Source of the DNA: Phoronis australis
Taxonomy: Eukaryota; Phoronida; Phoronidae
Assembly: GCA_002633005.1 (NCBI GenBank)
Contig: NMRA01000063.1
Location: 808,471 to 859,864, forward strand
Length of the DNA stretch: 51,394 nucleotides
Direction: 5' to 3'
In this document: in pieces, positions 1 to 11,699 of the stretch
Position numbering within the stretch: the stretch's first letter is position 1
Layout of the letters: each line of letters opens with the position of its first letter
The notes under the pieces: generated by a model
Told to the model about the DNA's origin: nothing
Databases searched by the model: none
Seen by the model: the letters and a program-made list of their open reading frames with translations, nothing else
Program-made: the position numbers and the translations under genes

Positions 1-104
1 CTAGTTCGGTTAAAAGTAACCACAGCTTTGCGGTAAATAGGGCGCGTGCGGTGAAGAGAACCAAGTGATCGATTAGTTAGTTTAGTGGAGATCATACTCA
101 AGCA

Positions 105-2937
105 ATGGCGAAGAGGCAGCTGGAGTTAGAAAACTGGTTTTCCAGTAAAAGGACAGGTAGGCAGGCGGTTTTGTATGTTTTCGCCTAATTTCACGTGTGA
201 TATAACGGACTTTTTGGTCTATTGAATTCCTTTTCTAAGGGAAAATAGTAACGACCTAACGCTTACTTATCATGTAAACACTGTAAATACCTGGGGCCAC
301 TTTCACAAATAAATCAAGAATTTGACTATTTCATGTGATGAGGAGTGACAACTGTGGGTTAAAGTAAAAACTTTCCCAAGCTAGGAACCTTGCATAAGTT
401 GACGCTGCAACGACCCAGACTGTCATGTATATGGGTAAGTGGCCCAAAGAAAATGGTAACAGGTACCACTGGTAAAATATAACATATTGCTAAAGTGGAA
501 GTGCACACCACATTGCATGTTAACCTGGGCGTAATTTACCTTTCTTTGCAGTACACAGCCTCTCAAAAGAAAATCATGCCAAAGAAGACGATACAGCACA
601 GTCACAAAGTCAGATGGACGGTCAGTTAAATGATCGGAAAGATTCTGATAGTGATCCCAAATGCAGTACACAGTGCGACCCAACCAAAATATCCCCTAAG
701 AAATTTATTTACGACATTAGCAGCTACCTCAACTGTACATCCATTGATGACGAGACCAAATTTAATGTCATCAAAAGCAAAGAGCCATCCTCATCTTACA
801 AATTTCCACAATAGATTTATAACGACAATGGCCAAAAGTCTGGTTGCAGAAACAGAAGTTGCAATAGAGCATGGCTGCAGAGGTTTACGTTTGTAGCATA
901 CTCAAAAGAAGTTAATGGTTTGTTTTGCACTGCCTGCGTTTTGTTCCCAGACAGTTCACATCATCGCCCCAAGAAGCTCCTTTCATAGCCCTATCAGAAC
1001 TGGAAAGACGCCTTACACGATCTCAAACAACATGTGACCTGCGAATATCATATTAATTCTATGACTAAACAGGAAACCTTTCTACACACCTATCAGAACG
1101 TTTCTGCTAGACTGGATTCAAAGATAGTTGATTCTCATAAAGTACGCATTCAGAGAAATAGAGAAGTTCTCGGCTCTTTAAGTTTATAGTATTTTGCGGA
1201 CAAAGAGGTATAGCAATGAGGGGTCACCGGGATGATGACTCCTGCGGAAATGCAAATAAAGGTAATTTCAAGGCTTTGGTCGACTTCAGAATAGAAGCAG
1301 GTGACGTAGTTCTTGCTGAGCACCTTAAAACGTGCCCTAACAATGCGTGCTACACAAGCAAGAGTACTCAAAACTACATCCTCACATGCATAAAAGATTA
1401 CATCCAAAAAGAAGTAATCCAAGAAGTGACGAGTCAGCATTTCGGGCCCTATTACGGGATTCAGTGCGATGAAGTCAAAGATGCAAGTAGCTGGAGTCAA
1501 CTAGGACTCGTGTTGCGTTACAAAAAAAACCACATGCCCGTCGAATGATTGCTCAAGTTTCTGCTCTGTGAATCTACAACTGGTGAAGCAATATGTGAAA
1601 CTATCATTCAGTGTTTGACAAGGTGTGGTTTAGACATTGCGTGCTGTAGATCGCAAACAATGGACGGTGCCGGAAACATGGCAGGCAAACATTCTGGTTG
1701 CGCGGCACGGCTACTACAGCAGTCTCCAAAAGCGTTCTATAATTATAACGGGACCCATGACTTGAATCTTACCCTATGCAAGGCATGTGAAGTCAAGGAA
1801 ATTCACCTTGCACTTGATAGTGTCAAGCAACTGGCAATATTTTTCAAGTATTCTCCAAAGCGAAGCAGGCGCTTAGAAGAATCTGTCGACGAACTGAACG
1901 ACGGCCGACAACAAAACCAGTTCATCAAAAAATCCAAATTCGGCTTACTTTGCAGCAAAAGGTGGGTAGAAAGACATACCACTTTACAAGACTTCGACGA
2001 AATGTATTGTGTGTTACTGGATTGTTTGGAAGCGATATCATGGCGCGAGAAACTGCGGGACAGCAACACCAGTGGCGAGGCATTTGAAGTGTACAAGCAG
2101 GTGACTGACGCGTCATTTATTGCAAGTTTCCAAACTGTGTTGCACTTCTTCGGATTCACACTGCCACTTAGCAAGAAACTGCAGGGTTCCACTCTAGACG
2201 TCGTAGAAGGGTTCAAAATGGTCAAGCATGTGCAAACTCTGTTTATGAGTTTCAGAACAAATAACGCAGAATATGACAAGAGAGTAGCAATGGCAGCCAA
2301 AGCAAACATTGCTCTTGAGCCACCCAGACGATGCGTAAAGCAAACACAAAGAAACAACATTCCGGCAACAGACGCCAAAGAGTACTTCAAGCGAGCCATA
2401 TACGTTCCATTGGTGGATAGCCTACAACAGCTTAGCATGCGGTTTACTGTTCTGACAAATAAAGCAGTACAGGGACTCCGTCTTATCCCGTTCAACCCCC
2501 GAGAAGAGAACAAAGCAGCTGACAAACTAAGGGAAATTGAAGAATCATTACTCTCCTGTTACAACGATGACCTTCCGTCTGCTGCCACTTTGCACCAGGA
2601 AGTTAAGCTGTGGGTGCAACTATGGACAAACACAGACGTCAAGCCCGATAACATCACTGGTACACTTTCGGATCGTAGGTCATGTCCATTGCTATTTCCA
2701 AACATAACCAAGATGTTAAATCTGCTTTTATTGACATCTGTCCTGGCTGCCACCGTAGAGCGAGTAAATTTTACATTGAAATTTGTTAAAACACCCTTTA
2801 GAAGCACAATGGGTGATGACAGATTTAATGCTCTGACACTACTTTTCATACACACGGACATTAAAGTCGACATTAATGTTGTCATAGACATGTTTGCAGC
2901 TAGACATCCCAGGCGAATGCTTTTAAATAAGATATGA
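105..2937 (+). pseudogene. hAT-transposase-derived gene (ZMYM1/DUF4371-like), two exons, inactivated
   Basis: Exon 1 (105-156) reads MAKRQLELENWFSSKRT and ends at a donor, ACAG|GTAGGC. Exon 2 starts at 552 after TTTCTTTGCAG, and the phase is kept across the junction (G + TA). Next come a TTF-type region with a cysteine pair before LFP (about 925-950), a catalytic-domain start with the acidic pair QCDEVKDASS (about 1465-1494) and LGLVLRY, and the hAT dimerisation tail: an SVLAATVERVNF block, a FRSTMGDDRFNAL block, and HPRRM before the stop at 2935. Lesions seen: TAG at 812-814, TAG near 988, a frameshift near 1170-1190, and an in-frame TGA at 1546-1548 after MPVE, where the frame resumes at once with LLKFLLCES and stays open for 462 codons. 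This resembles the large vertebrate and invertebrate ZMYM1 / 52-kDa-repressor-like family, which derives from hAT transposases. No terminal inverted repeats were identified, so it could be a dead transposon or a dead domesticated gene. Confidence 0.8.
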
Positions 2938-3947
2938 TTGGACAAACTTGTCAACATGATTGTTGTGTCGCGCAGTTGATCTGCGTCTAGTATTTTCAGA
3001 GTAAAAAGGAGTGAACTCTGTATACGAGGTGCTACCCAAAAGTTCTGGTAATATAAGTGAAGATAAAACATTGGACGTACTGGTCATCTTTCACTGTCTC
3101 CTTGGAAGCACTTCCAAAATAAAACAAGTGCTGTTTAATCACTCGAAAACTGCTTGTTTATAATTCTGACGCCATCACCTTTTTTTGTTCAGTATAGTCC
3201 TGTAAAACTTCACATGCGTAGTAAAACATTTTGCACATATAGACGTTATTTCGCAGCACATGCACTTAATATTAAGTAAGAAAATTACAATTTTGTTTTG
3301 CATGTTCAGCCACAGCGTTATATCGCCTCTTGTTTAGCAGTGTTCGTCGGAGGCAAATGCGTCGCACGCTTTAGGGCACAACCGTGACGGCTGGCGAAGT
3401 TCGTATTCACACGAGACGTTCTTAAAATTCAATCAGCAGAAAGGAACGCACAAGTCAAGAAAGTTTTGACCATAGCTAACTTAGAAAGTTTGACTTTGGT
3501 GTAAGATTCCATCTCATTTTGAGGGGCTGCAGTGGGATTTTGTTGCGCTCGACACAAAGAATGACCTAGCGCTAAAAAGTATCCCCAAGATCTGATTATA
3601 CTTCAGAAATCAAGTGAAATACCAGACACTAAATTAAAAAGTCTCCTAGACGGGGTAGGGAATCCACCTGTTATCCTTACGGCAGTTCGGGGAGGGGGGC
3701 GATAGTCTGAAGGGGAAAATCTAGATCCCGGCTAATATTCTGCCCTGGCCCCCCCTAACTCAAAATCCTGGATCCGCCCCTGTATTACTAAGCAATTTTG
3801 TAAATTTAATTGTGAATGACTAATCTGAGGGCAACAAAACCTTTGTTCGGATCATCTGCTGTTATGAACTTTTTACTGTCATTTGACGTGACAATAAAGC
3901 TCTTTGAAAAGTGCTACACGTTCCGAGTATGTGTGTCATGTGGGGAC
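2938..3947. other. non-coding stretch with one MITE end
   Basis: I see no supported gene here. About 3700-3782 ends in TCAAAATCCTGGATCCGCCCC-type sequence, the same terminus as the complete small element at 37314-37471. The opposite end of this copy is not recognisable, so it is a truncated fragment. Confidence 0.5.
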
Positions 3948-4123
3948 TTAAAGGAGAATGCCACGCGATTTAATTAGTCTTTTTTACCGTCTTAATCTGT
4001 CTATATCCACATCGCCTCACATACGATCGACCGTACCTTGCCGAGAGGTGTCGTGTTAACGTGTGAGGAAGATGAGAAACGACAAAGCGACGTCAATGGT
4101 TCATTTGCAGAGTGAATTCCGCT

Positions 4124-4354
4124 ATGTTGCAGTGCATCGTTCCCACTTGTCCGAACTATGCAGCTGCGAGGAAAGCGGGTATATCGTTTTTTTTTCGACT
4201 TCTTCAAGAGTCCAAAATGCTTAGGAAGTGGCTCGCGGTAGTGAAGAATGACAAGTACGCTGTAAATAGCAAGTATGAGGCCGTGAAACATCTCCGTGTT
4301 GTGGCCTGCAGTCGTCGCGGGACAGTGGTTGACGAATGCCGGCTTACCAAATAA
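4124..4354 (+). pseudogene. THAP zinc-finger remnant of Kolobok copy A
   Basis: The frame opens at ATG 4124 with MLQCIVPTCPN, the THAP-type C-x4-C start. It continues through a Phe-rich strand and LRKWLAVVKND, which carries the invariant Trp of the THAP fold. In copy B the aligned segment reads through a CGRHF motif, the second zinc-binding pair C-x2-H. Here one base is missing near 4300 (GTGTTGTGG against GTGTCTGTGG), so the pair is lost and the frame ends 53 bases later. THAP fingers in transposases bind the element's own ends. The sequence is too short to be a transposase and is best read as a first-exon remnant. Confidence 0.7.
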
Positions 4355-4871
4355 CTATCCATACGTTCCGTTGTCTGAGCTTGTTCACGGTGCCTCTCTA
4401 GTATTTCTTCACCACTGTACTCCAGTTCGAACTGATAGCCTGTGAAACTTAACGATCCACCTGCGAAGTCTTCGTAGGGATGAGCCCAGGTCTAAGTCGG
4501 GATTGCGAGTTGCCAGGTTGACATTTATTACTGAGCGTTCTGTTTCAAAACGAATTATTCTCACACTTACCAATACTTATATAAAACTGAAACAAAGTCC
4601 GTCTCATTATATGTAATTTGTAATGCCTTTGGAGTGTTCGTGAGTGCAAATGATTTGAGAAGCCAGCAATGAATAAATCACAGCGTTACCGGCCGGCTTT
4701 AGGTGCAATAAAACAAATTGACGGAGCACCTAGGTCGTGTGAGCTCATGTTAATTCAGTGTTTGCTGACAGAAACTGTTGTGAAACAGCTCAATTTCTAT
4801 CCCACGGCCAGATGTTAGGATAATCTTTATGTACATTTACATTATTCAAATAATGATCGTCAATGTACAAC

Positions 4872-6534
4872 TTAAAGGAGAATGCCACCCGATTTAATTA
4901 GTCTTTTTATCGTCTTAATCGGTCTATATCCACATCGCCTCTTATACGGTCGACCTCACCTCGCTGAGAGGTGTGGCGTTAACCTTTGAGGAAGGTGAGA
5001 AACGACGCAGCGACGTCAGCGGTTCATCTGCAGAGTGAATGCCGCTATATTGTGGTGCATCGTTCCCGCTTGTCCGAAGCTGCGAAGAAAGCGGGTATAT
5101 CGTTTTTTAACTTCCTTGAGAGCCCGAAATGCTTAGGAAGTGGCTCGCAGTAGTGAAGAATGAAATGTAGGCTGTTAATAGCAAGTATGAGGCCATGAAA
5201 CATCTCCGTGTCTGTGGCCGGCATTTCGTCGACAGTGATTTCTCTGACGAATTCCTGCTTACCAAAGAACTATCCATACATTCCGTTGCCTGTGCATGTT
5301 CACGGCGCCTCTCTAGTATTTCTTGATCAGTGTATTCCGGTTTGCACTGATAGCCTCTAAAACCTAACGATCCGACCCGTGAAGCCTTCCTCGCCTGAGC
5401 TCTTGATTAAGTCCGGATTGGCGTGGGGTGAGTTGCCATGTAGACGTTTATTATTCAGCGTTCTGTTTCAAAATGAATTCTTATCATCCTAACCAATGCT
5501 TATATGAAACTGAAACAAAGTCTGTCTCATTCGATACAATTTGTAATGCCTTGGAGTGCTCGTGAGTACAAATGTTTTGAGAAGCCAGCAATGAATAAAC
5601 CACTGCGTTACCGGCTTTTGATGCCGGCAACAAAGGTGACTGGGCACCGAGGCCGTGTGAGCGCATACTAATTCAGTGTTTGCTGACAGAAAGCTGTTGT
5701 GAAACAATTACGCGATTTTATATGCTATGGTCACATGTTAGGGGAATCTTTATTTAGAAATACAAATACATTATTCAAATCATTGTTCCTGTACAACCTT
5801 TGCCCTGACGGTCTGTGGAAGGGGAACCCGACATCGTGCTGACCCAGACAAGTAAGTAGATTTTCAGGTTTGTGGCTAATTCACATTAATTATAACGTGC
5901 ACATTATTTCTTTGGCTCACTATTATAATCTTTTCGTGACTGGAGGTTTAGTTTCCAACTCAAGCTGGTTTATGTTCGTGCCAGTACCGGCAGCCGCGAC
6001 GCCGGGCCTGATCGGGTTCCGAGCCACTGGCCGGGATAACAAGCGTTTTGTTTGTTTAGAACTCAAAAAATCACAAGTATAAAAACACAGATCTAGGTTT
6101 TCCTGTCTGTATTTCACGGAAGAATACTTCGAATTTATCTCCCAACAGACCCTAAACTCCTCAGTGCTACGGACCTTAGTAAATTGGCCTGCCGAACTTT
6201 GTAGGCTACAGTGTGTCCAAATACCAGTAAATCCGTAACAGCGAAATAAAACAACACGTTTTTATAAGAACTCGGTGTATTTTTAATGGTTTTACATGGA
6301 AGCTTGATGATTTATTGGTGTTAAACAATGAATTGAAGCGATAAGCTGACACCAGTAACCCGTGTTGTGAACTGCTGAACAGACTGCGAGTGAAACTAAT
6401 TACGTCATTGGTTAATTTCAACACCTCGGTCTGATGCCAGGTGTCAGCTAACGCAACCGAACTTACCGTTGTCAAATAGAATCGATCTAAATTGATAAAA
6501 AATAGGTTGTATTTCGGGTGGCATTCTCCTTTAA
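4872..6534 (+). mobile_element. Kolobok-like transposon, copy B, nested in copy A
   Basis: The element runs 4876-6530 (1655 bp). It starts AGGAGAATGCCACCCGA, ends in the inverted form (GGGTGGCATTCTCCT), and has perfect TTAA target duplications on both sides (4872-4875 and 6531-6534). A THAP-coding segment lies near the left end. The right half shares a long non-coding block with copies A, D and E. It sits inside copy A just after that copy's GTACAAC block, so it moved after A had landed. It keeps intact termini but no transposase catalytic domain. Confidence 0.85.
5050..5310 (+). pseudogene. THAP zinc-finger remnant of Kolobok copy B
   Basis: The order of THAP elements is preserved: CIVPACP, then the Trp-containing LRKWLAVVKN block, then CGRHFVDSDFSDEF with the C-x2-H pair. 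The frame is interrupted by indels (one near 5080, another in the T-run near 5105) and by a TAG in the KN-x-x-AVNSKYEA stretch. It is the counterpart of 4124-4354. The C-x2-H motif survives here but was lost in copy A, so the two copies decayed independently. Confidence 0.65.
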
Positions 6535-7251
6535 TTAGTGACGGTATGGCCAAAACAAAACCTGAATTCGTGGCCCCCGACGAATAAGTAGATTTTCAGT
6601 TTCGTGGCTAATTCACCAATATAATCACGTTCACTTTACTTCTTTGGCTCACTTGTAATAGTAATTTCTTGACTGGAAGTTGAGTTTCCAACTTTAGCGG
6701 GTTTATGTTCGTGATGTCTAATCAGCTTCCCAGCCACTGGCCGGGATAAGGAGTCAGTCCGGCTCCGAGCCACTGTCCAGGATAACCAGCAATTTGTGTG
6801 TTTAGAACTAAAAAAATCACAAGTCTAAACAACCCAGATCTAGGTTCTCCTGTCTATCTCACGGAAAACAGACCCCAAACTTCTGCTATGGACCTTATTG
6901 GCCTGCCAACTTTGTAGGCTACGGTGTGTCCAAACACTAATAAATCCGTAACAGCGAAATAAAACAACACGTTTTTATAGGAACTCTGTGTATTTCTAAG
7001 GGTTTCACATTGAAGTTTGATGATTTATTGGTGTTAAACAATGAATTCAAGCAATAAGCTGACACCAGTAACTTGTGTTGTGAACTGCTGAACAGACTGC
7101 GTGTGAAACCAATTATGTCATTCGATAATTTCAACACCTCCGTCTGCCGTCAGGTGTCAGGTAACGCAACCGTACGAGCGCTTATGAAGTAGAACTACTC
7201 GAACTAAATTAATACAAATTAGGTTGTTTTTTGGGTGGCATGCTCCTTCAA

Positions 7252-8918
7252 TCACGAGGTAAGATTAACCGCCCAGAGAGGTTGTCTGTCGTAATAAGTG
7301 CCCATGTTCAGTTAACTGCCCACACTGGATTTCTTGAAATTTCACGTTTAAAAGTGCCTATGTCTGGTTAACCGCCCAACCCCGATTTTTTGGGTTTGCC
7401 ACTTTAACTGCCCATGGCGTTAACCCGAACGTTTACGGTAATACCAATCAATAGCAACGGTCAACAATAGCAAATTTTTCTAACACCATCAGTCATTTTT
7501 TATTCCTAAATTTCTCCCAAAAGTTCCTGTTGACACTTTCTGGTGATGAGAACTTTATGGAAATGCCTTACTAGTCAGTGTCGTCCATTATTACTGAATA
7601 TAAAAAGTCGCATGACTCAATTTGAAGGGATTTACAGAATACATCATCTAGTTTTCCTTGAGTTTTTATCTTTTTCACTTTCGAAGACTTCCTCTATATG
7701 GGAATTATTTTCCAGGTTTTGCATGACTCATAGGAACCATGTCCAATAAAGTTGAGTGGTAGTGGCCATGTATGTGGGATATTTGTACTATAGTTATACT
7801 AGCCAAACGCGAAATCAGTTTACGACAATGCCATTCCCGCACTTACAAAACGGGTCAACAACAAGTGAAAAGCGCTCAGTGTCGGTGAACTTTACTCACT
7901 AACTGTCAAACTTAATAATCCACAGGTGCTCGAAAATAACGCACTCGCCAAAGTGCCTCCTACACAGATGAGCAAGCGACTCTCTAGAGGTCATGAACTT
8001 CGGCAAAGAGAGATTTCATTGTCTGTGGTTTCCTCATCTGCTTTTCATGACAATGGCAATGAAAAAATCTGCAGCGCCCAGTTTAAGGTGCAGGATTTGG
8101 TACAATCCTGCAGTTAATAAGGTGTCCTGAGACAAAATTAAAGAAAGCAGAGGGAATGGTAGTGGCCGGAGGAAATAGTGGCGTCGGGGGGTGGGAGAGA
8201 CAACTATAATGACTACAGGGGGAAAGTAGAGGCTATTGGGGCCACCAGGAGATTGCAGTGACTGTCGGGGGAAAAACAGGTGCAACAAGGAGAGTACAGC
8301 GACAGCCGAGAGCAAATGATATGCACGACGACGCACCTTACTTCAGTTCTATGCTATTTATGATATGTGCCCTCAGTAACTTACGTTTATCTAGTTTCCA
8401 TCTCAAGACAAACACATTCGTTTTTATTGGCACACAAATTTGTCTCTATATTGTCGTATATCGTCAGAGCAATAGACTTTTTGATATTTACTTTTAACTA
8501 GTGATGGTTTGCGTTTTCATAACTATTTACAGAAAATATAACAGTATCTCAGTAGCGCAGCTGCTATCCTCTTCCTCTGCCATCCACCTCACTTTTGCGG
8601 GAGCATGCAGTTGAATCATTGTGAATCATGGACTGATAAAACGTGCATTGGTGCTACTTCATGATTCAATTAAATTTGACAATGAAAAATATAATATTAA
8701 ACCTAATTTTACCTTGAGGAAAATTTGTATCTAATGGCAGCAGCTTAAAAACACGAATTACAATTTTGAATACCTTAAAAGGGAAACCTTTGACTATTTC
8801 AGAATTGAAAGACATATTTTACAAAAATTTGAGAATTTCAATGAAACTCGACTCCTTTATTTTGAGGTAACTTGGAGTTGCAAATGAATCATACCACAGG
8901 TACAGCAGACATCACGAA
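7252..8918. other. non-coding stretch with a repeated TTAACYGCCCA motif
   Basis: No gene is supported. Four copies of TTAAC(C/T)GCCCA lie at 7265, 7312, 7368 and 7404, all in the same orientation within 150 bp. The rest is AT-rich unique-looking sequence, with a GGGGGAAA-rich patch at 8150-8290. Confidence 0.4.
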
Positions 8919-9119
8919 TGTTTGTTTGACCGGTTGGAAATTGGTCGTCTAGCCAACCAACAACGGTCTGCTAGGAGCCGTCTGTTGAGTCGCCTCTGTG
9001 GTCGGCACTTGGGTCGGCAAAGTGGTCGCCTAGCATAGACGACCAATACGGATTATGGGTGTCCTTGGTCGGCAATTACCATTTTATGACTTAGCGGGTG
9101 AACTTTGGCCAAACAAACA
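8919..9119. mobile_element. possible small inverted-repeat element
   Basis: The segment starts TGTTTGTTTGACC and ends with the inverted GGCCAAACAAACA. Inside it, variants of GGTCGTCTAGCC recur in both orientations (for example near 8944 and 9026-9042). No target duplication is evident, so it may be simple secondary structure rather than a mobile element. Confidence 0.3.
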
Positions 9120-9431
9120 TTTAACTGTTCGCGGTTCGTTCACCAGAGGCCACTCCGGTCTTGACATTGGTTTATCAACTTTTGTTCAACTGTTGAAAGG
9201 TTGCAAAATCGAATCAACCTAGAAATACGAATTGTTTGAAATTACACCAATGTAAACTTTATGTTGAATTGCTGACGGCGCGGTAAAATAAAACGTTAAA
9301 TGATACGGGGGAAAAATAATTTCGAACTTTAAATATGAGACTTCTTATACATTACGCATAAAAAATATCAACCAAGAAATTTGAAATTTTACAGTAAATT
9401 TGCATAAAAATCCGAATACAAGGTTTGATGC

Positions 9432-9483
9432 GTTACGACCTTGACCTCAATACAAGTGTTACGACCTTGACCTCAATACAAGT
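9432..9483. repeat. 26-bp perfect tandem duplication
   Basis: The unit starting GTTACGACCTTGACCTCAAT occurs twice head to tail (9432-9457 and 9458-9483) without mismatch, so the duplication is recent. Confidence 0.9.
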
Positions 9484-9814
9484 GTTTTCATGTCGCGGAA
9501 TGATCAACAAGTAGCACGCATTTGCGCTCATCCGTAATTTGCACTTGATCATCACTTCATCACGCTGCGTACTGCACTTTCCTTCAGATAATTATTTTTA
9601 TTTTTGTACAACTTCTTAATATGTTGGTACAGCAACAGAACAAAAGTTTATTTTAGGAGCAACATAAAAAATGGTTTGAACATAGGGCAGATATTAAGAT
9701 CATGGGCGCATGAAAACAGGAGAATGTGATTGGTTATAGTATCAGCCATGATCCATCATCATTCTGAATTTGTTGTCATTTTCGGAGTAAAAAATCGTTT
9801 CGAAGTTAGAGTCT

Positions 9815-10508
9815 TCCTATCTAGCCAGCTAGCTGTATGAAGACTATTGTCAAAATACAGTAAGGTGCCACTGTGTATTGAGCTCCGACAGACTTCGAAA
9901 TTGCACACAGCCCGGATAGTTACGCTTGTCACCTTGTCGAGAAACTTGTATCAAATGAGCTAAAGACGGGCAAGTGCGCATGCAAAATCTGGGAGTCAAT
10001 TGACACTCACCTTGCCCGTTACAGCAATTTAAGTGAAAAATAATTAATGTCATTTTCTTGCGTAATTCTCCGCCTTTTGTAACAAAGAAAGGTATGTCGT
10101 CGTTTTGAAAGGAGTACATTTGTGACACGCGACACTTCTAGATTTTTCTCGACATCTTCCATGAGATGATGACAACATCGCCGCAAAATTTGCTCTGAAA
10201 TTCGGTTTACTGATATCAAAATTCTAAAAACTTATAATGAAGAGAAATCAATTCTGATAATTTTTTGTGACGTTTATGCAACCTCGAGGGAGAACGTTTG
10301 ATTGAAGAATCTTGGAAAAAGAATCTGGCTAATAGGTGACGCAATATTTCACTGCACCGAAAGCCGGTGCAAAAGATCACACCACAATTTTAGCAGCAGA
10401 ATCACGGTAGAAAACCAATTTTTGCAACGCCAGTAAATAATTTAGATTACTCAGGGAAGATTACAGTTGGTCAGTTTTTACCCACATCGGCGCAAAGCTG
10501 TATATTTA
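9815..10508 (-). repeat. segmental duplication, copy 1
   Basis: It aligns in the same orientation with 12690-13480 over about 700 bp, with many substitutions. Shared landmarks run in order: CAGCTAGCTGT, CAAAATACAG, CTCACCTTGCCCGTT, GTCATTTTCT, CAATTTTAGCAG, and TTTTTACCCACATCG. On the minus strand both copies keep GGGCAAG|GTGAGTGTC, a near-perfect splice donor, so the duplicated unit may include a first exon and promoter. No protein is readable in either copy. Confidence 0.6.
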
Positions 10509-10920
10509 ATTTAATAAACAGCTTCCACCAAGGCTAGAGCCTTCTGAGCCCTTTAGAGTAAGAACACAATACTTCGCGCTTCGCGTCTACTCCAAGGGAT
10601 AAACGTCTGAAAACAAAATCTTCGGAGTAACTCAGTACAAGTAATCCTAAAGAAGTTCCCAGGTAGTCTGCGTTTTCATGTAGAGCGTAAAAATGATTAA
10701 CCCAGTGATTCAAAAAGAACACTCGCAAACGAAAATGCATACAATTTTCAGTTCTATGAAACAGGTTAAAAAACAAATTGTTTAAGTTTATTGCACGGAT
10801 TCTAGTGGTCACCAGGGCAAGTCAAAACTCTTAAAGGCCAAGTGTGGTGCCAAAATGACTATTTTTACATCTAAAATACATTTATTGATAAAAACATCAA
10901 AATACTGTGTCAGCATACCC

Positions 10921-11699
10921 TAGTCTGTCACGTTTTTCCCCGTGTGTGGGTGGGCGCAGGTTGTTACAGACCGGTGCTAATAGCTTTCGGTGCGAAGATT
11001 GACTGAAGACTGGTTCGAGTTAATCCTTTATTAATCCCGACCGTACGTTCACAAGCCTACTCAAACAAAACGTCCGACGTAATGTCTGTTTATGCTCCAG
11101 CCAGTGCTGCGAAGCCTTGACTTGTATTGAACTTCTGAGATACTTCCAGCAACTGTTACAGTCGTTGATTCAATAACCTGCTGTCTCTATAGCTGGCTCT
11201 CTATTGACTATCGCTGTAACTGCTGATTCTCTTCACTGCAACTCAACTGTAGTTCTCCTGATAAACCTTCTTGAACTGGCTTGATCTGACTTGATCTCCC
11301 GACTTGATCTTATCTTTAACTCAACTCACTAACACAAACCCGTGCTTGTGTATTTATAGCCTAATGCATTGTTCTAGAACTTTTCATCAATTCAAGCACA
11401 TACCAGAACTTTCTGGAACCTACCCAATCATTCTACAAACATGTACTAGTCTCTAGAATATTCCAGACTGCATTAACCACTGTCATGCTAGAGTCTTCTA
11501 GAAAGTTCCACACTATACTGTAGTAAACAAATTACATCATCACAGTTCTGACCTCAGTCTTCTAGAACGTTCCACACTATTTTGTAGTAAACAAATTACA
11601 TCATCACTATATTTAACTCAGGGGTCATGCTAATCAAACAGAATAACAAAACAAAACAATACAACTAAAAATACGGTCAGACCATATTCTGACATAGTC
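10921..11699 (-). mobile_element. solo LTR with 5-bp target duplication TAGTC
   Basis: The LTR is 10926-11694 (769 bp). It starts TGTCACG, ends TCTGACA (TG...CA with a 5-bp inverted TGTCA/TGACA), and is flanked by TAGTC at 10921-10925 and 11695-11699. Transcription signals point to the minus strand: a heat-shock-element cluster, a TATA box (TATAAATA, 11358-11351) and a poly(A) signal AATAAA (11032-11027), in the U3-R-U5 order of an LTR. No internal retroelement sequence adjoins it, so it is a solo LTR left by recombination. The family (gypsy, BEL or copia) cannot be told from the LTR alone. Confidence 0.8.
11351..11572 (-). promoter_or_regulatory. heat-shock-element cluster plus TATA box in the LTR
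   Basis: Three perfect trimeric heat-shock elements (alternating GAA/TTC with 2-bp spacing) lie at 11406-11418, 11496-11508 and 11560-11572. Imperfect ones lie at 11372-11384 and 11451-11468. All are upstream, on the minus strand, of TATAAATA at 11358-11351. HSF trimers bind such arrays in eukaryotes. Two of the perfect sites lie in a 64-bp tandem duplication (starts 11494 and 11558), as expected of an amplified enhancer. Heat induction is inferred. Confidence 0.65.

Larger units (their letters stand above)
3948..7251 (+). mobile_element. Kolobok-like DNA transposon, copy A (host of nested copy B)
   Basis: The element begins at 3952 with AGGAGAATGCCAC, directly after a TTAA (3948-3951), and ends at 7247 with the inverted terminus GGGTGGCATGCTCCT, followed by TCAA (7248-7251), read as a decayed TTAA duplication. 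Its body is split: sequence up to about 4871 resumes after copy B at 6535, where it aligns with the corresponding part of copies B and D (GTAAGTAGATTTTCAG-like block). TTAA duplications plus a THAP finger are the established combination of the Kolobok superfamily. piggyBac also uses TTAA but lacks THAP. No DDE transposase core is visible, so the copy is non-autonomous or internally deleted. Confidence 0.75.

Noticed and set aside
1803-2525. 240-codon minus-strand frame
   Set aside because: Shadow of the hAT-derived coding region, which has clear family motifs on the plus strand.
6206-6553. Minus-strand frame conserved in Kolobok copies A, B, D and E
   Set aside because: Conservation is at DNA level between copies of one transposon's terminal region. 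The frames differ in length, begin at different points and show no domain. A real product cannot be fully excluded.
3948-7251. piggyBac identity for the TTAA elements
   Set aside because: TTAA duplications fit, but the encoded THAP finger and the AGGAGAATG ends point to Kolobok. No piggyBac domain is present.
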